Of a DNA stretch of 64,000 nucleotides, positions 18,300-28,960 are shown one piece after another. The notes beneath the pieces were generated by a model, which had not been told where the DNA came from, did no database searches, and was given only the letters and a program-made list of their open reading frames with translations. The stretch is from Gari tellinella (lineage: Eukaryota > Mollusca > Bivalvia > Cardiida > Psammobiidae), in assembly GCA_922989275.2 (NCBI GenBank), contig OV277867.1:6138001-6202000 (forward strand), in the 5' to 3' direction. Both the position numbers and the translations under genes were made by a program. Position 1 is the first letter of the stretch. Every line of letters starts with the position of its first letter.

Positions 18300-20520
18300 C
18301 TGGCTCTGAGGGTTTGAATTCTCGAAAACACACCAGATACATGAGACTGTACCTCTTCTAAATTCTGTTACACTCCAGTGGGACATATAATAACAGGCAA
18401 TTTTTATGTCATTAAAGATGAACGCATCGGAGCGCTTTTGAGTAAGGGACCTAAATTTAGATGACCTGCCTTCATTGATTTCGATACTTGCCGCAATCAT
18501 ATTTCGGAAGCTTTGAATAATTATAGTACTAACTGGTGCCGAAGAGAACATGCTGAAAACGACGCTCTTTCAAAATGGAAAGAATTAATTTTTGATATTA
18601 TCTATACCCGGATATCGTTCTATCTATCCAATAACCATCTTTTACCACCTAAACCTAGATTTAACATTCGTCATTTAAAGAAGGGCATACAAGACTTTCG
18701 TTCCAAGTATATACTCGTTCCTGCAGCCAAAGCATCCAATAATGTGATAATTGTATGACGATTGTATTATGTTGACATTTTAAACCAGGAACTTGTGAAT
18801 ACCAAATCCTATACATCAACCACTTTAACGAAACGTAATGTAGCATCTGATCATCTTGATACATGTGAAAAATTTAAAGCTGATGTCAACAGTACATGTT
18901 ACAAACTTCCAACAATGTACTGGATACCAAAACTCCACAAAACACCATATAAGTCCCGTTTTATTGCTAATCCAAGTGCATGTACTACTACTAAGCTTTT
19001 CAAACTTTTGACATCGTCTTTAATTAAAATCAAAGAACATTTTCAAAGGTATTGTGAAAAGACTTACGACAATTCTGGACTTAATCTGTTTTGGTCTATC
19101 AAAAACTCGAATGAAATTTTGACTTTTCAACACTATATACTACCTTGCCACATAATTTAATAAAAGCTAAACTTATACAACTTATTGAAAAGACTTTTGC
19201 CAGAGAAAGGAAACTATTTCTGGCGTGTAATACTGATCGTGCATTTTTTTTTTACAAATGACACGGTTAAGCATTACACTATGTGGACTTGCACCGATGT
19301 CTGTAAAGCACTATCATTTCTTCTGGATAATATTTATGTACGTTTTGGGGGTACCGTATACCGCCAAGTGATTGGCATCCCTAAGGGTACAAACCGTGCG
19401 CCCCTTGTCGCAGACCTATTTTTGTACTGTTATGAGAGGGACCATTTCTAGATTTGGATCTTTTAATAAATAACGGAATTGTTTCTTCTAAGATTTACGA
19501 TAAACGATATGATTTTGATTTTAGTATTGTAAATTATCCTCATCTAGATGGCGATGTTCCCCGCTCTACATCTTACGGGATTATATTTCACAACTTATTC
19601 GTTTTGCTAGGGCCTGTACCTCTGTTGAGGACTTCCACGTTCGTAATAAAACAATTACTGAAAAGCTTCTTAAACAGGGGTACAGATTTCGTAAGTTTCG
19701 TAAAACATTTCAAATTCTTTTATAGAAATCTTCCTCTCATTAACAAGTATAAATGTAACTTAAAGTCTTTTCTGCGGCAAGGTATTTCACATCCGGAGTT
19801 TTATGATGATGTAATTTACAGACTTCGTAAGATTCTTGGACATATGCATTTTCAAAACCTGTTTGTGAAACGTATTAGATCTTTCCTCAAAAACGATCCA
19901 ACTATATTGTTGCGCACTTCACGTTTGGTTATCGATCAATCTTAAATTGATAACTATGCTTTCCTCTTTGGTTGTGCGACGACAGACAGGGCTTAGCATT
20001 ACATGATGATGTATCTCTAAAGCCGTCATTAACCGGGAGAGTTATGTCGGATTTTCGTGCTTTTTTTCTCCCCCTCTCTGTCGTACCCTGAACCCATCCA
20101 TGTCTTATATTAATTCATGACTACGGACTAGTCGTTTGAGTACAATTAGACCGTTGCAATAGTGGGTTATTTTTAGCACGGGCTTGAATGTTTAATTCTT
20201 TCCCGTGTTACTAATAATCTTCTTGTCATAGATTTTTTGTTAGATGTTTTACATATATTTACTTACGGTGTTGGCGGTCTTTTTAGCTGTGAGGTTGTGG
20301 AACAGAGTTTATATTTTATGTGCACTGTTCGTCTTTTTAGGTGAATAAAGGAGATAAGAGTGATGTTGGGCGTCCCTAAACCCAGGTTTAACCCCCCTGT
20401 GGTTGTTGATAGTTAATTTATAATTAATTATTAATTGCTACTGACCGTACCAAGGCGGGCTCCTACATTCACTTTGCTTTATGTTTGTCTTGCGTGTTGT
20501 TTTCTATTTAGTGTGTAGAT
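18300..20520 (+). mobile_element. Degraded reverse-transcriptase retroelement
   Basis: Contains the pseudogene at 18348-19945 and about 570 bp of 3' sequence. The latter includes TTGGGCGTCCCTAAACCCAG and CTGACCGTACCAAGGCGGGC, which I remember as recurrent downstream of this reverse transcriptase in invertebrate genomes. No LTR or endonuclease domain is seen. Ends are approximate; the TG microsatellite marks the 3' limit. Confidence 0.65.
18348..19945 (+). pseudogene. Reverse transcriptase, Penelope-like group, catalytic core deleted
   Basis: The N-terminal part reads through 18348-19160 with in-frame stops at about 18465 and 18756 (LSKGPKFR, EALNNYSTNWCRRE, FRSKYILVPAAKASNN, then LPTMYWIPKLHKTPYKSRFI). 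Near 19127 a deletion and frameshift join NSNEI to motif A, DFSTLYTTLPHNLIK. A third frame carries YRQVIGIPKGTNRAP and LVADLFLYCYERD (motif B region). Directly after ERD the sequence jumps to PFLDLDLLINNGIVSSKIYD, so the usual 60 or so residues with the catalytic Y-L-D-D are missing. The C-terminal part (PRSTSYG.. to LVIDQS) follows. The element is dead. Assignment to Penelope-like elements rests on the PKLHK..RFI pattern and is moderate. Confidence 0.75.
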
Positions 20521-20534
20521 GAAGGAATGGTATT

Positions 20535-20538
<4 letters not shown>

Positions 20539-20573
<35 letters not shown>
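20539..20573. repeat. (TG)n microsatellite
   Basis: About 17 TG units. Shorter TG runs continue at 20764-20785, 20842-20865 and 21095-21112. Confidence 0.95.
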
Positions 20574-20577
<4 letters not shown>

Positions 20578-20596
20578 CGTTGGTGACACTATCAAA

Positions 20597-21070
20597 GCGA
20601 GGTACGTCATAGGAGTACACAGCAACGAACCGAGGTACCTCCAACAAGCGAGGTAGTTTTTACTAATACCTCGGTAGGTATACCTCGCATTTAGCATGCT
20701 CAGTTCAAGATACAAACGCACACAAAATATCTCGAGTACCTCGGTTTGCTTTTCTACTACCTGTTTGTGTGTCTGTGTGTGTTTGCACACAGTCGATAAC
20801 GATATTTGTAGGTGGTGTGTGAGTGTACCTCGTTTTGTAGGTGATGTGTGTGTGTGTGTGTGTTTTACCTCGGTTTGAAACAGAGTTTTTGCCCATTACC
20901 TACCTCGTTTTGTCGGTCTAGTGTTGATCGGTAATTCTTTATAAATTCAATATTTTCTTCACATCATTTGAAACTGTGACTGTCCTGAAAACCTTTTGTC
21001 ATATTTGCCTTAAGCTTTTTGGCTTATAAAGCGTACACCTCGGTATGAGGGTGTGCAACGTGTACCTCTG
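20597..21070. repeat. Cluster of TACCTCG motifs in TG-rich sequence
   Basis: The motif TACCTCG or its complement CGAGGTA occurs about eleven times on both strands, at irregular spacing, often extended to ACCTCGGTT. The region is TG-rich and non-coding. Confidence 0.6.
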
Positions 21071-21548
21071 TCGGATAGTAAAACCAGTATGGGTGTGTAT
21101 GTGTGTGTGTTTGTTATGGTATGACTTTGTGTGTGTTCTGTTTGAGAGGTGGGTGTATTGTTTGTGTTGCGTTTCCTGCTTGAGTCTTTCGTATTTATTT
21201 ATTGGCAGCTTTTTGGCTCACCTGACACGAAGTGCAAAGGTAGCTAAATTGTGGCCGTCCTGTGTCCGTCGTAGTCAGGCCGTCGTCGTCCGGTTTTTTG
21301 TTTTGCAAACTCGATATATAACTGGATCCGGGTGACATTTAAATGGCTATTAGACATGTTCTGAAATCAGTGTAGTGTGCAGTGGTATAAGTTGATCACA
21401 TTATCAAATTTAGGATACACCGTATCTTTTGAAAAAAATAATAAAATACCTGATATAAATTGCTCTTAATACCGAACAAGTGTTCCAAACTTCAAACGGT
21501 TACCTAACTGTTCTCTTTCAAAACATTGGCATTACAGTGGTAGATATG

Positions 21549-22251
21549 CTATTCCTACCCATTTACGCGTTAACATATGCGTAAGAAACGCATAGTGAAC
21601 GGTTAACGAACGGTTAACGCCTAACGATTTTCACGCGTTTAAACGCGTTAATAAACGATTATACCAGAGATGTTGCGATTGGTGCGTCAGTTTCCGTTTC
21701 ACGCGGAATATGCCTTAACTTAAAGCACATTTTGATTCACTTTTCAACCCGCTTTAAGTGGTCATCTGTCTTCAAAACTGGAAACAGGATATGGGGTAAA
21801 GCGTTAATTAACTCACGCTTCATGGTGACAGTAACAGTCAATTATCTATATTTTTCCTTAAAAGAAATCAACCAGACTTATATTTCCATGGTAACCAAGT
21901 TACTGAGGGTCTGAGTAGGGAACTAACTTGTGTGTGTTCAAAAATTGATCAGAATCACCAAAACGCTTGCTAGGTAGTATATCGGTTGTGACACCAAGCG
22001 TTTAGTTGACATGGCTAAACCAGTGTAATGTACACTCAGCAGGGCACCTGTGGATTGACTTGGCCAATTAAGAGACACACGTCAATGCAGTCTCGGCTAA
22101 GGGGTCCGTCGGCTACGTGATAAGACTTTCATCCGGGCTATTTTAAACGCGTAAAGAAACACGTAAAGAAACGGCTAGGATACGCGTTTAACGAAAATGA
22201 TAATAAACGCGTACGAAACACGTTAGAAACGTGTAAAGTGGGTTGGAATAG
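21549..22251. mobile_element. N element: inverted-repeat MITE rich in ACGCGTT
   Basis: CTATTCCTACCCATTTACGC at the left is mirrored by GTGTAAAGTGGGTTGGAATAG at the right. Both ends are packed with AACGCGTT, AACGGTTAACG and AACACGT motifs for about 100 bp inward. A C-family fragment lies inside it. Confidence 0.6.
21725..21815. mobile_element. C-family right-end fragment inside N
   Basis: TTCACTTTTCAACCCGCTTT, AAGTGGTCATCTGTCTTCAA, then GATATGGGGTAAAGCG-TTAA. Confidence 0.5.
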
Positions 22252-22395
22252 AGTATTTACCACTTTAAAATCAACCAAAAACGATACAGGCGACAGGTAG
22301 ACAAAAACAGCTCGATTTCTTACAAAATAGCTAAACATACATTTAATAATAAAGCAACAAACAAACACGATAAAAATAATAAACAAAACAGTTTT

Positions 22396-22470
22396 GGATT
22401 CGACGGGATTCGAACCTCTGAACTAATGTTTTGCAGTCATATGCGTTAACTACTTGACCAATTCGACACC
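22396..22470 (-). repeat. tRNA-derived sequence (SINE head or tRNA pseudogene)
   Basis: On the minus strand, an A-box-like TTGGTCAAGTAGTTAACGC, an anticodon-loop-like CTGCAAA (GCA), and a perfect B box GGTTCGAATCC end in CGTCGAATCC. The acceptor and T stems mispair at several positions, so a functional tRNA is unlikely. A TTTT run follows 13 bases beyond the 3' end. Confidence 0.55.
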
Positions 22471-22752
22471 TATTACTTAGTTTACTTTTTAAAGATATAT
22501 GGCTTTCATTAATAATAAAGTGATATTCGTACAAAAACGTAAGAATCCGCACGTAAACAACTTAACAAAATGTGATTTAGTATACATGTACCTGTTGCTG
22601 TTAAAAAGAAGAAAGAAAGCTAAAATAGGTTTGGTTTTCTAAAATGGATTATCTTGTAGACTCTGTCCGAAAGTCATTTATGCCTCGTTAGTTTTTATTA
22701 GTGCTAGTGCAACATTCTTGGTGTTGTAAGGTTTTTCAAATTTTAGGAATTA

Positions 22753-22998
22753 CAGTGGAGAATCTGTTATTCTTTCCCAATAAACGCGTTTACGCTTAAA
22801 CTTTTATTTGCAGTGCAAACAGTTTGGAGCCAGATCAGACGCCGGGTAACCCGGCGTCTGATCAGGCTCCAAACTGTTTGCCACCAAGATAAACAAGAAT
22901 TATCTGAATTGTCCAAAAGTTGTTCTTTTCTACGTTTTAGTGCTTTGCGTTTGCGTACGTTTGCGTTTAAACGGGAAAGAATAACAGATTCTCTACTG
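22753..22998 (+). mobile_element. A-family MITE copy A6
   Basis: CAGTGGAGAATCTG to CAGATTCTCTACTG, one change in the right repeat. The core is intact (GGAGCCAGATCAGACGCCGG). First copy of the dense cluster that runs to 49.6 kb. Confidence 0.9.
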
Positions 22999-23349
22999 TA
23001 GCATATACATACATGTATCTATATGTTTTGTCGTCAAATCAAATATGGACTAGATTTCTTTGGAAGCTTGAATTGTTCATTTGAAGTTTCAAGGAGGACA
23101 TATATAACTTAAATAAAATGTGAACAGTATTCGGAACAGTATTTGGCTATTAGTTTGTATGTTAAACCGCTTGGAGCCTTATAAGACGTTTCCGGTTTTC
23201 TTTTAATGAAAATGCGGGTTCGGGTTATTAATAGAGCCTCATTAAGTATAACGACCACTGGAAAGAATACTCGTTGATAAGTTGATAAAGGAAGCTTAGC
23301 CCATTGAACACTAGTGACACATAAATGCATCTATTAAAGTATATCTGTG

Positions 23350-23520
23350 AGGAGCACTCTTGTACTTGGCAAGCAGTGTAAACCCAGATCAGAGGGCTTC
23401 TAAACTATTTAACATTTATTATGAAAATCAACCCAGATTAGTCAAAATTGTACTAGACTTAAGTTGAAACTGGAATGGTAAATGTGAAGTTTTATTGGTA
23501 TATGAGTTAAAGCAGTGTAA
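23350..23520. mobile_element. D-family fragment
   Basis: GCAAGCAGTGTAAACCCAGA..TCAGAGGGCTTC, then AAACTGGAATGGTAAATGTG and TTTTATTGGTATATGAGTTAA, a reversed D right-to-left order with a lost half core. Confidence 0.5.
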
Positions 23521-23763
23521 AAGTAAAAGGAGAGGCTTTAAGATGATGTCTGCTTAAGGCATGCATGTGTAGAAAAAAGCAGAAATCTCCCGCCCGGATG
23601 AAGCCACCTGTCAGAATGTTAAAAAAGCTTTCTATAGCTTTGAGTCTATATCATGCTTTGTACTAAGTTTGAGCTGGTAAACGCAAATGCTCTTCTATTG
23701 GGGAAAATGATTAAAATTTTAATCCAAAACCTGTTTTTATTTTTTGTAGACAACTGACAATTT

Positions 23764-23840
23764 ACAGCAGGTTGAAAGAAACACAGAATGCGCCTTAAGG
23801 CGCATTCAGTCTTACTTTCAGCCTGGTATAAGTTACTTTC
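23764..23840. mobile_element. Core 2 hairpin, C-type remnant
   Basis: CAGCAGGTTGAAAGAAACAC..GAATGCGCCTTAAGGCGCATTC with mirror TTACTTTCAGCCTGGTATAAG. No TTAA ends were found. Confidence 0.55.
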
Positions 23841-24143
23841 TGATCAGATATAAAACCATTTCTAATGGTGAATATTCATGACTGTACTATGTGAACATCT
23901 TCCTTCAGCTGATGAATACATTTAGGGAGTAACAATGCTGATTAATTGAGTAGATGTAAAATGTTAACGCTCCCAATATTCTCTCTCAGCAAATCTAATG
24001 ACCTACATCGGGCCTAGATGTAGACTTACGTACAACCAGGCCAATCCTTACGAAACGCCAATTTCGACTTGGTTGATATTTTCAAACATTTCATCTCCAA
24101 AGCAGACTCCGATTTAGTTACACGTCATCTTATCAGGATCTAA

Positions 24144-24232
24144 ATGACTACATTAGCTTCGCAGGGGGTACATTTCGTAAACGCCCGAAGGGCGTTTTCG
24201 TTAAATTTACCCCCCGAAGCTAATGTTGTCAT
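24144..24232. repeat. Long hairpin
   Basis: ATGACTACATTAGCTTCGCA..GGGGGTACATTTCGTAAACGCCC pairs with GGGCGTTTTCGTTAAATTTA..CCCCCCGAAGCTAATGTTGTCAT across a three-base loop, with a few mismatches. It is not one of the numbered families; the sequence before it (CTTACGAAACGCC) recalls an H-type end. Confidence 0.75.
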
Positions 24233-24876
24233 ACCGTCATGAGCGGCAAAGAGATGTTGTTTATTCCTTATATTTATATTTATATTTTCTGTCTTGTCAA
24301 TTTAATGTGTTTATTGGCCAGATTTGTTTTTCTGTATAAGAATTTATCATATACCGGTCAAAGAGGTTTGATAGATGTAATGTCGATATAATAGCCATTC
24401 CAGTTTCTAAATATGGTGAGAAAGTAGTCCCAACTACATGTACTGTAACTGTATTAAAATTCAGGATTTTTTCCAGTAAACTTTCTCTCTGTGAATGGAA
24501 AAGACTTACAATGCAAACAAATAACAGTGCAACTTGAATATCTATTGCAAAAGCACATTCTAAAAAAACAGGTCGCAGTTGTTTTCTTAACCCATTTACA
24601 CACATAGCAACGCGATGGCAACGACCTATGGGTCTGTATCACTCCGCTAGTGTCATATGACCGTCGACCAATATGGGAGCTTAGTGTTAAGTGCCCGATG
24701 TAGTCTATTTGAAGAAGTCCACGAATAGCACGGGGAAATCCGAACTGGCTAAAACCAGTTTGGAAGTGTAGGTTCATCGGCAGATGTACTGCACATTTTT
24801 AATAGGATTACATAAAGACTTTACAGGGTGAATGTAAATATTAGCAAGTGTGCTTATGTTTCCTGAAATTCAAATA

Positions 24877-25243
24877 CAGTGTCCCTCTCTACAACGACAC
24901 CCAGTGGGGGAGACATATTGTGTGTGTTGTGCGGTGGGAGTCGTTATAGAGAGGGAAAATTAAGACATGGTTTACATTTTCAAACAGCTTGAATCCTAAT
25001 CAGACGCCGCGTTACGCGGCGTCTGAACTGGATTCAAGCTGTTTGTCACTCGTCATTATATTTATTAAATCAAAATCTCCATTTCTATGAAACTTTGAGA
25101 GAAAACAGTACACACAATATTAAGCGAAAGATATAACAGCATTTCAAGCGTAAGTCAGAATTTTCCCGTTTAGGAAATTCTGGCAAGGGTCGTTGTAAGG
25201 AGAGGGTCGTTGTTGGGAGGGCCGTTGTAGAGAGGGTACGCTG
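24877..25243 (+). mobile_element. G-family MITE copy G1
   Basis: CAGTGTCCCTCTCTACAACG at the left and CCGTTGTAGAGAGGGTACGCTG at the right, with several further GTCGTTGTAAGGAGAGGG-type motifs inside both ends. The core is core 1 (AAACAGCTTGAATCC..GACGCCGCGTTACGCGGCGTC). It is about 120 bp longer than A or E elements. Confidence 0.85.
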
Positions 25244-25381
25244 TGTCATTAAACTAAAACAAAACGAGTAACTTTACAGACGACAATGTAGGCGATTTTA
25301 CGGCGTGTAAGGGCAGATACCAGTACAACAACAAGTTAGTTACCGTGTGATACATGTATAACTTCAGATAAGACTATGCAA

Positions 25382-25880
25382 GTACTTCATTCTCAGTGTT
25401 GTTACAGTGGAGAATCTGTTATTCTTTCCCGTTTAAACGCAAACGTACGCAAACGCAAAACACTAAAACGTAGAAAAGTACAACCTTTTGACAATTCTGA
25501 TAATTCATCTTCATCTTGGTCGCAAACAGTTTGGAGCCTGATCAGACGCCGGGTTACCCGGCGTCTGATCTGGCTCCAAACTGATTGCAGTGAAAATAAT
25601 AGTTTTAGCGTAAACGCGTTTATTGGGAAAGAATAACGTTTTCTCCACTGTATACTTTCTGGTCCTTTGGAATCATTGATTTCAGCGCATTTACAGTTGA
25701 AAGTTGAATTCCGCTTTTGATTTCAGCGCGTTGAATTCCGCTTAAGCTGGTGCTAGGGGGCGTGAGCACTATTGCATATTTCAGTATTGCTCATGAACAG
25801 ACTCAATTAAACCGAGTGTGCAATTTTCAGTATTTGCTTTGTTTTCTGTGCTTTCAAAGGATCTCCCCTTATTCAGATTT
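25382..25880 (+). repeat. Dispersed repeat R, copy R2 (filled by A7)
   Basis: GTACTTCATTCTCAGTGTTG at its start, then A7, then TACTTTCTGGTCCTTTGGAA onward as in R1. It has an extra partial duplication around TTGAATTCCGCTT (about 25700-25745). It ends TCTCCCCTTATTCAGATTT. Confidence 0.75.
25405..25650 (-). mobile_element. A-family MITE copy A7 (with a paralogous empty site)
   Basis: CAGTGGAGAATCTG at the left, AACGTTTTCTCCACTG at the right: one end of each subtype. The flanks read GTTGT-TA and TA-TACTTTC. R1 shows the same flanks with a single TA, so the element duplicated a TA on insertion. Confidence 0.95.
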
Positions 25881-25892
25881 ATCATATTTTAA

Positions 25893-26013
25893 CCTTTTAC
25901 ACCACTGCTTATTATTTGTTTTGAGGATAGATGACCACTTAAAGGAGGTTTAAAGTAAAGTAGAAATTGAAATATTTTCTTCTGTGGATGCGTATTTATA
26001 GAGTAGTGGGTTA
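25893..26013. mobile_element. C-family MITE, internally deleted
   Basis: TTTTAACCTTTTACACCACT at the left and TATTTATAGAGTAGTGGG-TTAA at the right. Only AAAGTAAAGTAGAA remains of core 2. Confidence 0.5.
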
Positions 26014-26221
26014 AAATCCGTTACCGTTTCGTCTAACAGGCCTAAAGGAATTGTTCAAGTCACTATATAGGTGCTTCTATGAAGAAGAGCACTTAAGTAA
26101 ACGTGAATTTTTGTTTTACAGCATGTGCATGTATCTATTATTGTTACAGATAACATATTGAACCCTACATGTAGCAACTCGTCATTTATAAACAGTACTT
26201 GTAAAAATGTAATCGGTCTAA

Positions 26222-26300
26222 TGCAAGCAGTGTAGAGCCAGATCAATCAGAGTTCTCTTCAAGCAACCCATTGACCAGGGTCTCTGCACTGTTTTCCACC
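26222..26300. repeat. D-type core hairpin
   Basis: GCAAGCAGTGTAGAGCCAGA..TCAATCAGAG and ACCAGGGTCTCTGCACTGTT pair loosely. It ends 11 bp before A8. Confidence 0.45.
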
Positions 26301-26310
26301 TTGCAATATA

Positions 26311-26557
26311 CAGTGGAGAAAACGTTATTCTTTCCCAATAAACGCGTTTACGCTAAAACTATTATTTGCAGAGCAAACAGTTTGGAGCCAGATCAGACGC
26401 CGGGTAACCCGGCGTCTGATCAGGTTCCAAACTGTTTGCCACAAAGATAAACATGAATTATCAGAATTGTCCAAAAGTTGTCTGTTTTCAACGTTTTAGT
26501 GCTTTGCGTTTGCGTACGTTTGCGTTTAAACGGGAAAGAATAACAGATTCTCCACTG
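26311..26557 (+). mobile_element. A-family MITE copy A8
   Basis: Left end of the AAAACG type, right end of the CAGATT type. The core has GATCAGGTTCC for GATCAGGCTCC. TA on both sides. Confidence 0.9.
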
Positions 26558-26838
26558 TATGGATGAAAACAACCATAAATAGTAATAAATGGTTTTGGAC
26601 GTTACTGAAAACTAGAATTTCCCATAAAAAGTTTCAGGGTGTATGAGGCATATAAACATGTATGGCTTACTTAGAACATTTTGTCAAATAAAGCATTTTG
26701 TTAATTTTACTCGTCTGTCCCGGACTTAAATACATAAGAAATCTTGAATCTAATACATGTCCATTTAGCATAATTTTTCTGAAACTGATGATATACTGAA
26801 ATAATTGTTTGTGGGTATGTTTGTTTTGTCTTAGTAAA

Positions 26839-27059
26839 TTAACCCCTGAAAATTCCAATGGACAATTCCAGTTTGCAATAAAGACTGCTCCATTTTATAC
26901 TATTTAGTGATGTTTGTAATAAATTGCAAAATGACAAACAGTGAAGTTCCTGATCAAAGGGCAGGAGCCTTCTGGTCAGGGACTTCACTGTTTGCATAAG
27001 ACAAGTGTACTCTTCACGGGTACATATTTGGTAAAGGACGCATAGGGTTCAATGAGTTC
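26839..27059 (+). mobile_element. D-family TTAA MITE copy D4
   Basis: TTAACCCCTGAAAATTCCAA at the left. The core is CAAACAGTGAAGTTCCTGAT..GGCAGGAGCCTTCTGG..GGACTTCACTGTTTG: both stem arms differ from D1 and D3 yet still pair (AGTGAAGTTCCTGA with TCAGGGACTTCACT), which suggests conversion or selection for pairing. The right end AGGGTTCAATGAGTT-C has lost the TTAA. Confidence 0.7.
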
Positions 27060-27371
27060 AAAGATTTTGATGTCTTTGAGCCATCCCATAATAAAAGTCC
27101 CACATTGACAGTTTGTTAGTTCACAGAATACACAAGGGGATGAAGCTGTCTAACTATATAGGGTGGACATGTTTTGTATTGGTCAAGTGTCAGTACAGTC
27201 GCCGCTTATCAGCAAGTACTAAGATAATACAGTAGCTATGTCCCAGTAGAAGCTGGTCTATTGATGTAGTGGACGTCAAATGTTGAGGTTTTATGAAATG
27301 TTTGACCTGCATACTAACATTCCACAAACATTGCCTTTAAATACGATCTATGAACCCTATCGGCGAGTATA
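27060..27371. other. No feature seen
   Basis: Unique-looking sequence between D4 and A9. Confidence 0.4.
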
Positions 27372-27617
27372 CAGTGGAGAATCTGTTATTCTTTCCCAAT
27401 AAACGCGTTTACGCTAAAACTATTATTTGCAGTGCAAACAGTTTGGAGCCAGATCAGACGCCGGGTAACCCGGCGTCTGATCAGGCTCCAAACTGTTTGC
27501 CACCACGATAAACAAGAATTATCAGAATTGTCCAAAAGTTGTTCTTTTCTACGTTTTAGAGCTTTGCGTTTGCGTACGTTTGCGCTTAAACGGGAAAGAA
27601 TAACAGATTCTCCACTG
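27372..27617 (+). mobile_element. A-family MITE copy A9
   Basis: Both ends of the AATCTG type; the core is fully kept. GCGCTTAAACG replaces GCGTTTAAACG near the right end. Only 106 bp separate it from A10. Confidence 0.92.
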
Positions 27618-27723
27618 TACTTGTCCTTTACCAACAGTGTACGTGTGGGTATTGATGGGATCCCTCTTTTAAACTATAAAATGTAAAAATACCCCTTAAT
27701 ACTATAACAATAATGCAATAGTA

Positions 27724-27969
27724 CAGTGGAGAATGTGTTATTCTTTCCCAATAAACGCGTTTACGCTAAAACTATTATTTGCAATGCAAACAGTTTGGAG
27801 CCAGATCAGACGCCGGGTAACCCGGCGTCTGATCAGGCTCCAAACTGTTTGCCACCAAGATAAACATGAATAATCAGAATTGTCCAAAAGTTGCACTTTT
27901 TTACGTTTTAGTGTTTTGCGATTGCGTACGTTTGCCTTCAAACGGGAAAGAATAACGTTTTCTCCACTG
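27724..27969 (+). mobile_element. A-family MITE copy A10
   Basis: Left end CAGTGGAGAATGTG, right end AACGTTTTCTCCACTG. TA flanks the element, followed by an A-rich stretch. Confidence 0.92.
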
Positions 27970-28067
27970 TACTACTAATAAAAATTAAAAAAAAAAAAAA
28001 TAATAATAAACAAAGACCAGACTTAATTGGACACAAGAATTGTCAATTCAAAGAATTTAAAAAATAA

Positions 28068-28245
28068 CTTCTTCACTGCTGGAGTACAATGGTTCTTGGC
28101 AAACAGTTAAGGCCCTGATCAGATGCCGCATTACTGTTTGACACCCATTTTAATAGTTCTTAAATCAAAATGCTAGAATTTGAGATTGAGAAATAAAAGC
28201 AGACGATAATTCTTTAAAATAGATGACGTCGCGACAGTTAAGGGG
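28068..28245. mobile_element. B-family, core truncated
   Basis: TTCTTCACTGCTGGAGTACA, half core (GCAAACAGTTAAGGCCCTGA..GATGCCGCATTA) joined directly to CTGTTTGACACCC, then AGCAGACGATAATTC, ATGACGTCGCGACAGT and AAGGGGAT. Confidence 0.55.
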
Positions 28246-28323
28246 ATAAGAGAATCCAAGTATTAGGGCACCTCACATTTGTCCTACGTTCTCAAACATT
28301 GCCTAATTCCTACTATAGTAAAG

Positions 28324-28350
28324 CCCCCCCCCCCCCCCCCCCCCACCCCC
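28324..28350. repeat. Poly-C tract
   Basis: 21 C, one A, then more C. A poly-G tract at 28946-28958 closes the transposase fossil on the other side. Confidence 0.95.
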
Positions 28351-28395
28351 CTGATCGAACGTCACGTTTGCGCGTCAAACAAATGATTTTCTGAA

Positions 28396-28943
28396 TTTCG
28401 TCTCATACACCAATTTTAATCATCGAATTTTGTATTCATTGACGTGTACGAGTGTTTGTTCGTCAAGGCGAAAGGTATGCAGAGGCAAACATCGTCGAAA
28501 CAGATAGTACGATTGGGGCTCTGTGGTGACGTAGGGAGGGATATCTCTGAATTCCAAAACAGATTTGGTAAAGGTACAATGCCGTCTAAATACGGAGCAG
28601 TTCCAAGAACAGATTGGGTGTCTCCACATTGTGTCCCGCATTCGCGCCACTGGGCCCATGATTTTAACACAAAATAACATATTGTGTCATGCCTCCAGAG
28701 CTACTCAGCAGCCTCATTCTGCAAATAATGTGCGTGCTTTGCCTTGGCCTGCACCTAGCCTATTGACATCAATCCCATTGAGCACATATGGGAAATCATT
28801 GTCAGGCGTGCTCGACTTTGGTGAGACCACCAGAACATCGCGGAGTTGGAGGCTGATCTGCGGACTGAATGGGCTGAGTTGGGCCCTGGTATGGTTGTCA
28901 ATTACGTCATTTCCATGCGAGACAGGTGCCAGGCAGGGCTAAT
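28396..28943 (+). pseudogene. Tc1-like transposase, C-terminal half, decayed
   Basis: Blocks typical of Tc1-family transposases occur in three frames. IHGRVRVFVRQGERYAEAN-like codons lie at 28433-28490. IRATGPMILTQNNILCHASR lies at 28637-28697, where the usual catalytic Q-D-N appears as Q-N-N. INPIEHIWEIIVRRARLW at 28771-28825 is followed by NIAELEADLRTEWAELGPGM and VVNYVISMRDRCQ. At least two frameshifts and the lost aspartate make it inactive. Neither the N-terminal DNA-binding half nor terminal repeats are present. It is a possible relative of the source of transposase for TA-targeting MITEs, but no sequence link to A ends is visible. Confidence 0.75.
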
Positions 28944-28960
28944 AGGGGGGGGGGGGGGGA

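Noticed and set aside
18285..18551. Minus-strand 88-codon ORF.
   Set aside because: It is the reverse-strand shadow of the reverse transcriptase pseudogene.
20479..20896. Histidine- and threonine-rich ORFs around the TG repeat.
   Set aside because: They are translations of (TG)n and (CA)n runs.
22396..22470. A functional tRNA gene with GCA anticodon on the minus strand.
   Set aside because: The B box is good, but acceptor and T stems mispair at several positions, so it is listed as tRNA-derived.
28565..28942. A 125-codon ORF as an intact gene.
   Set aside because: Only part of it is transposase sequence (IRATGPMILTQNN); the rest is out of frame with the homologous blocks, so the locus is annotated as a pseudogene.
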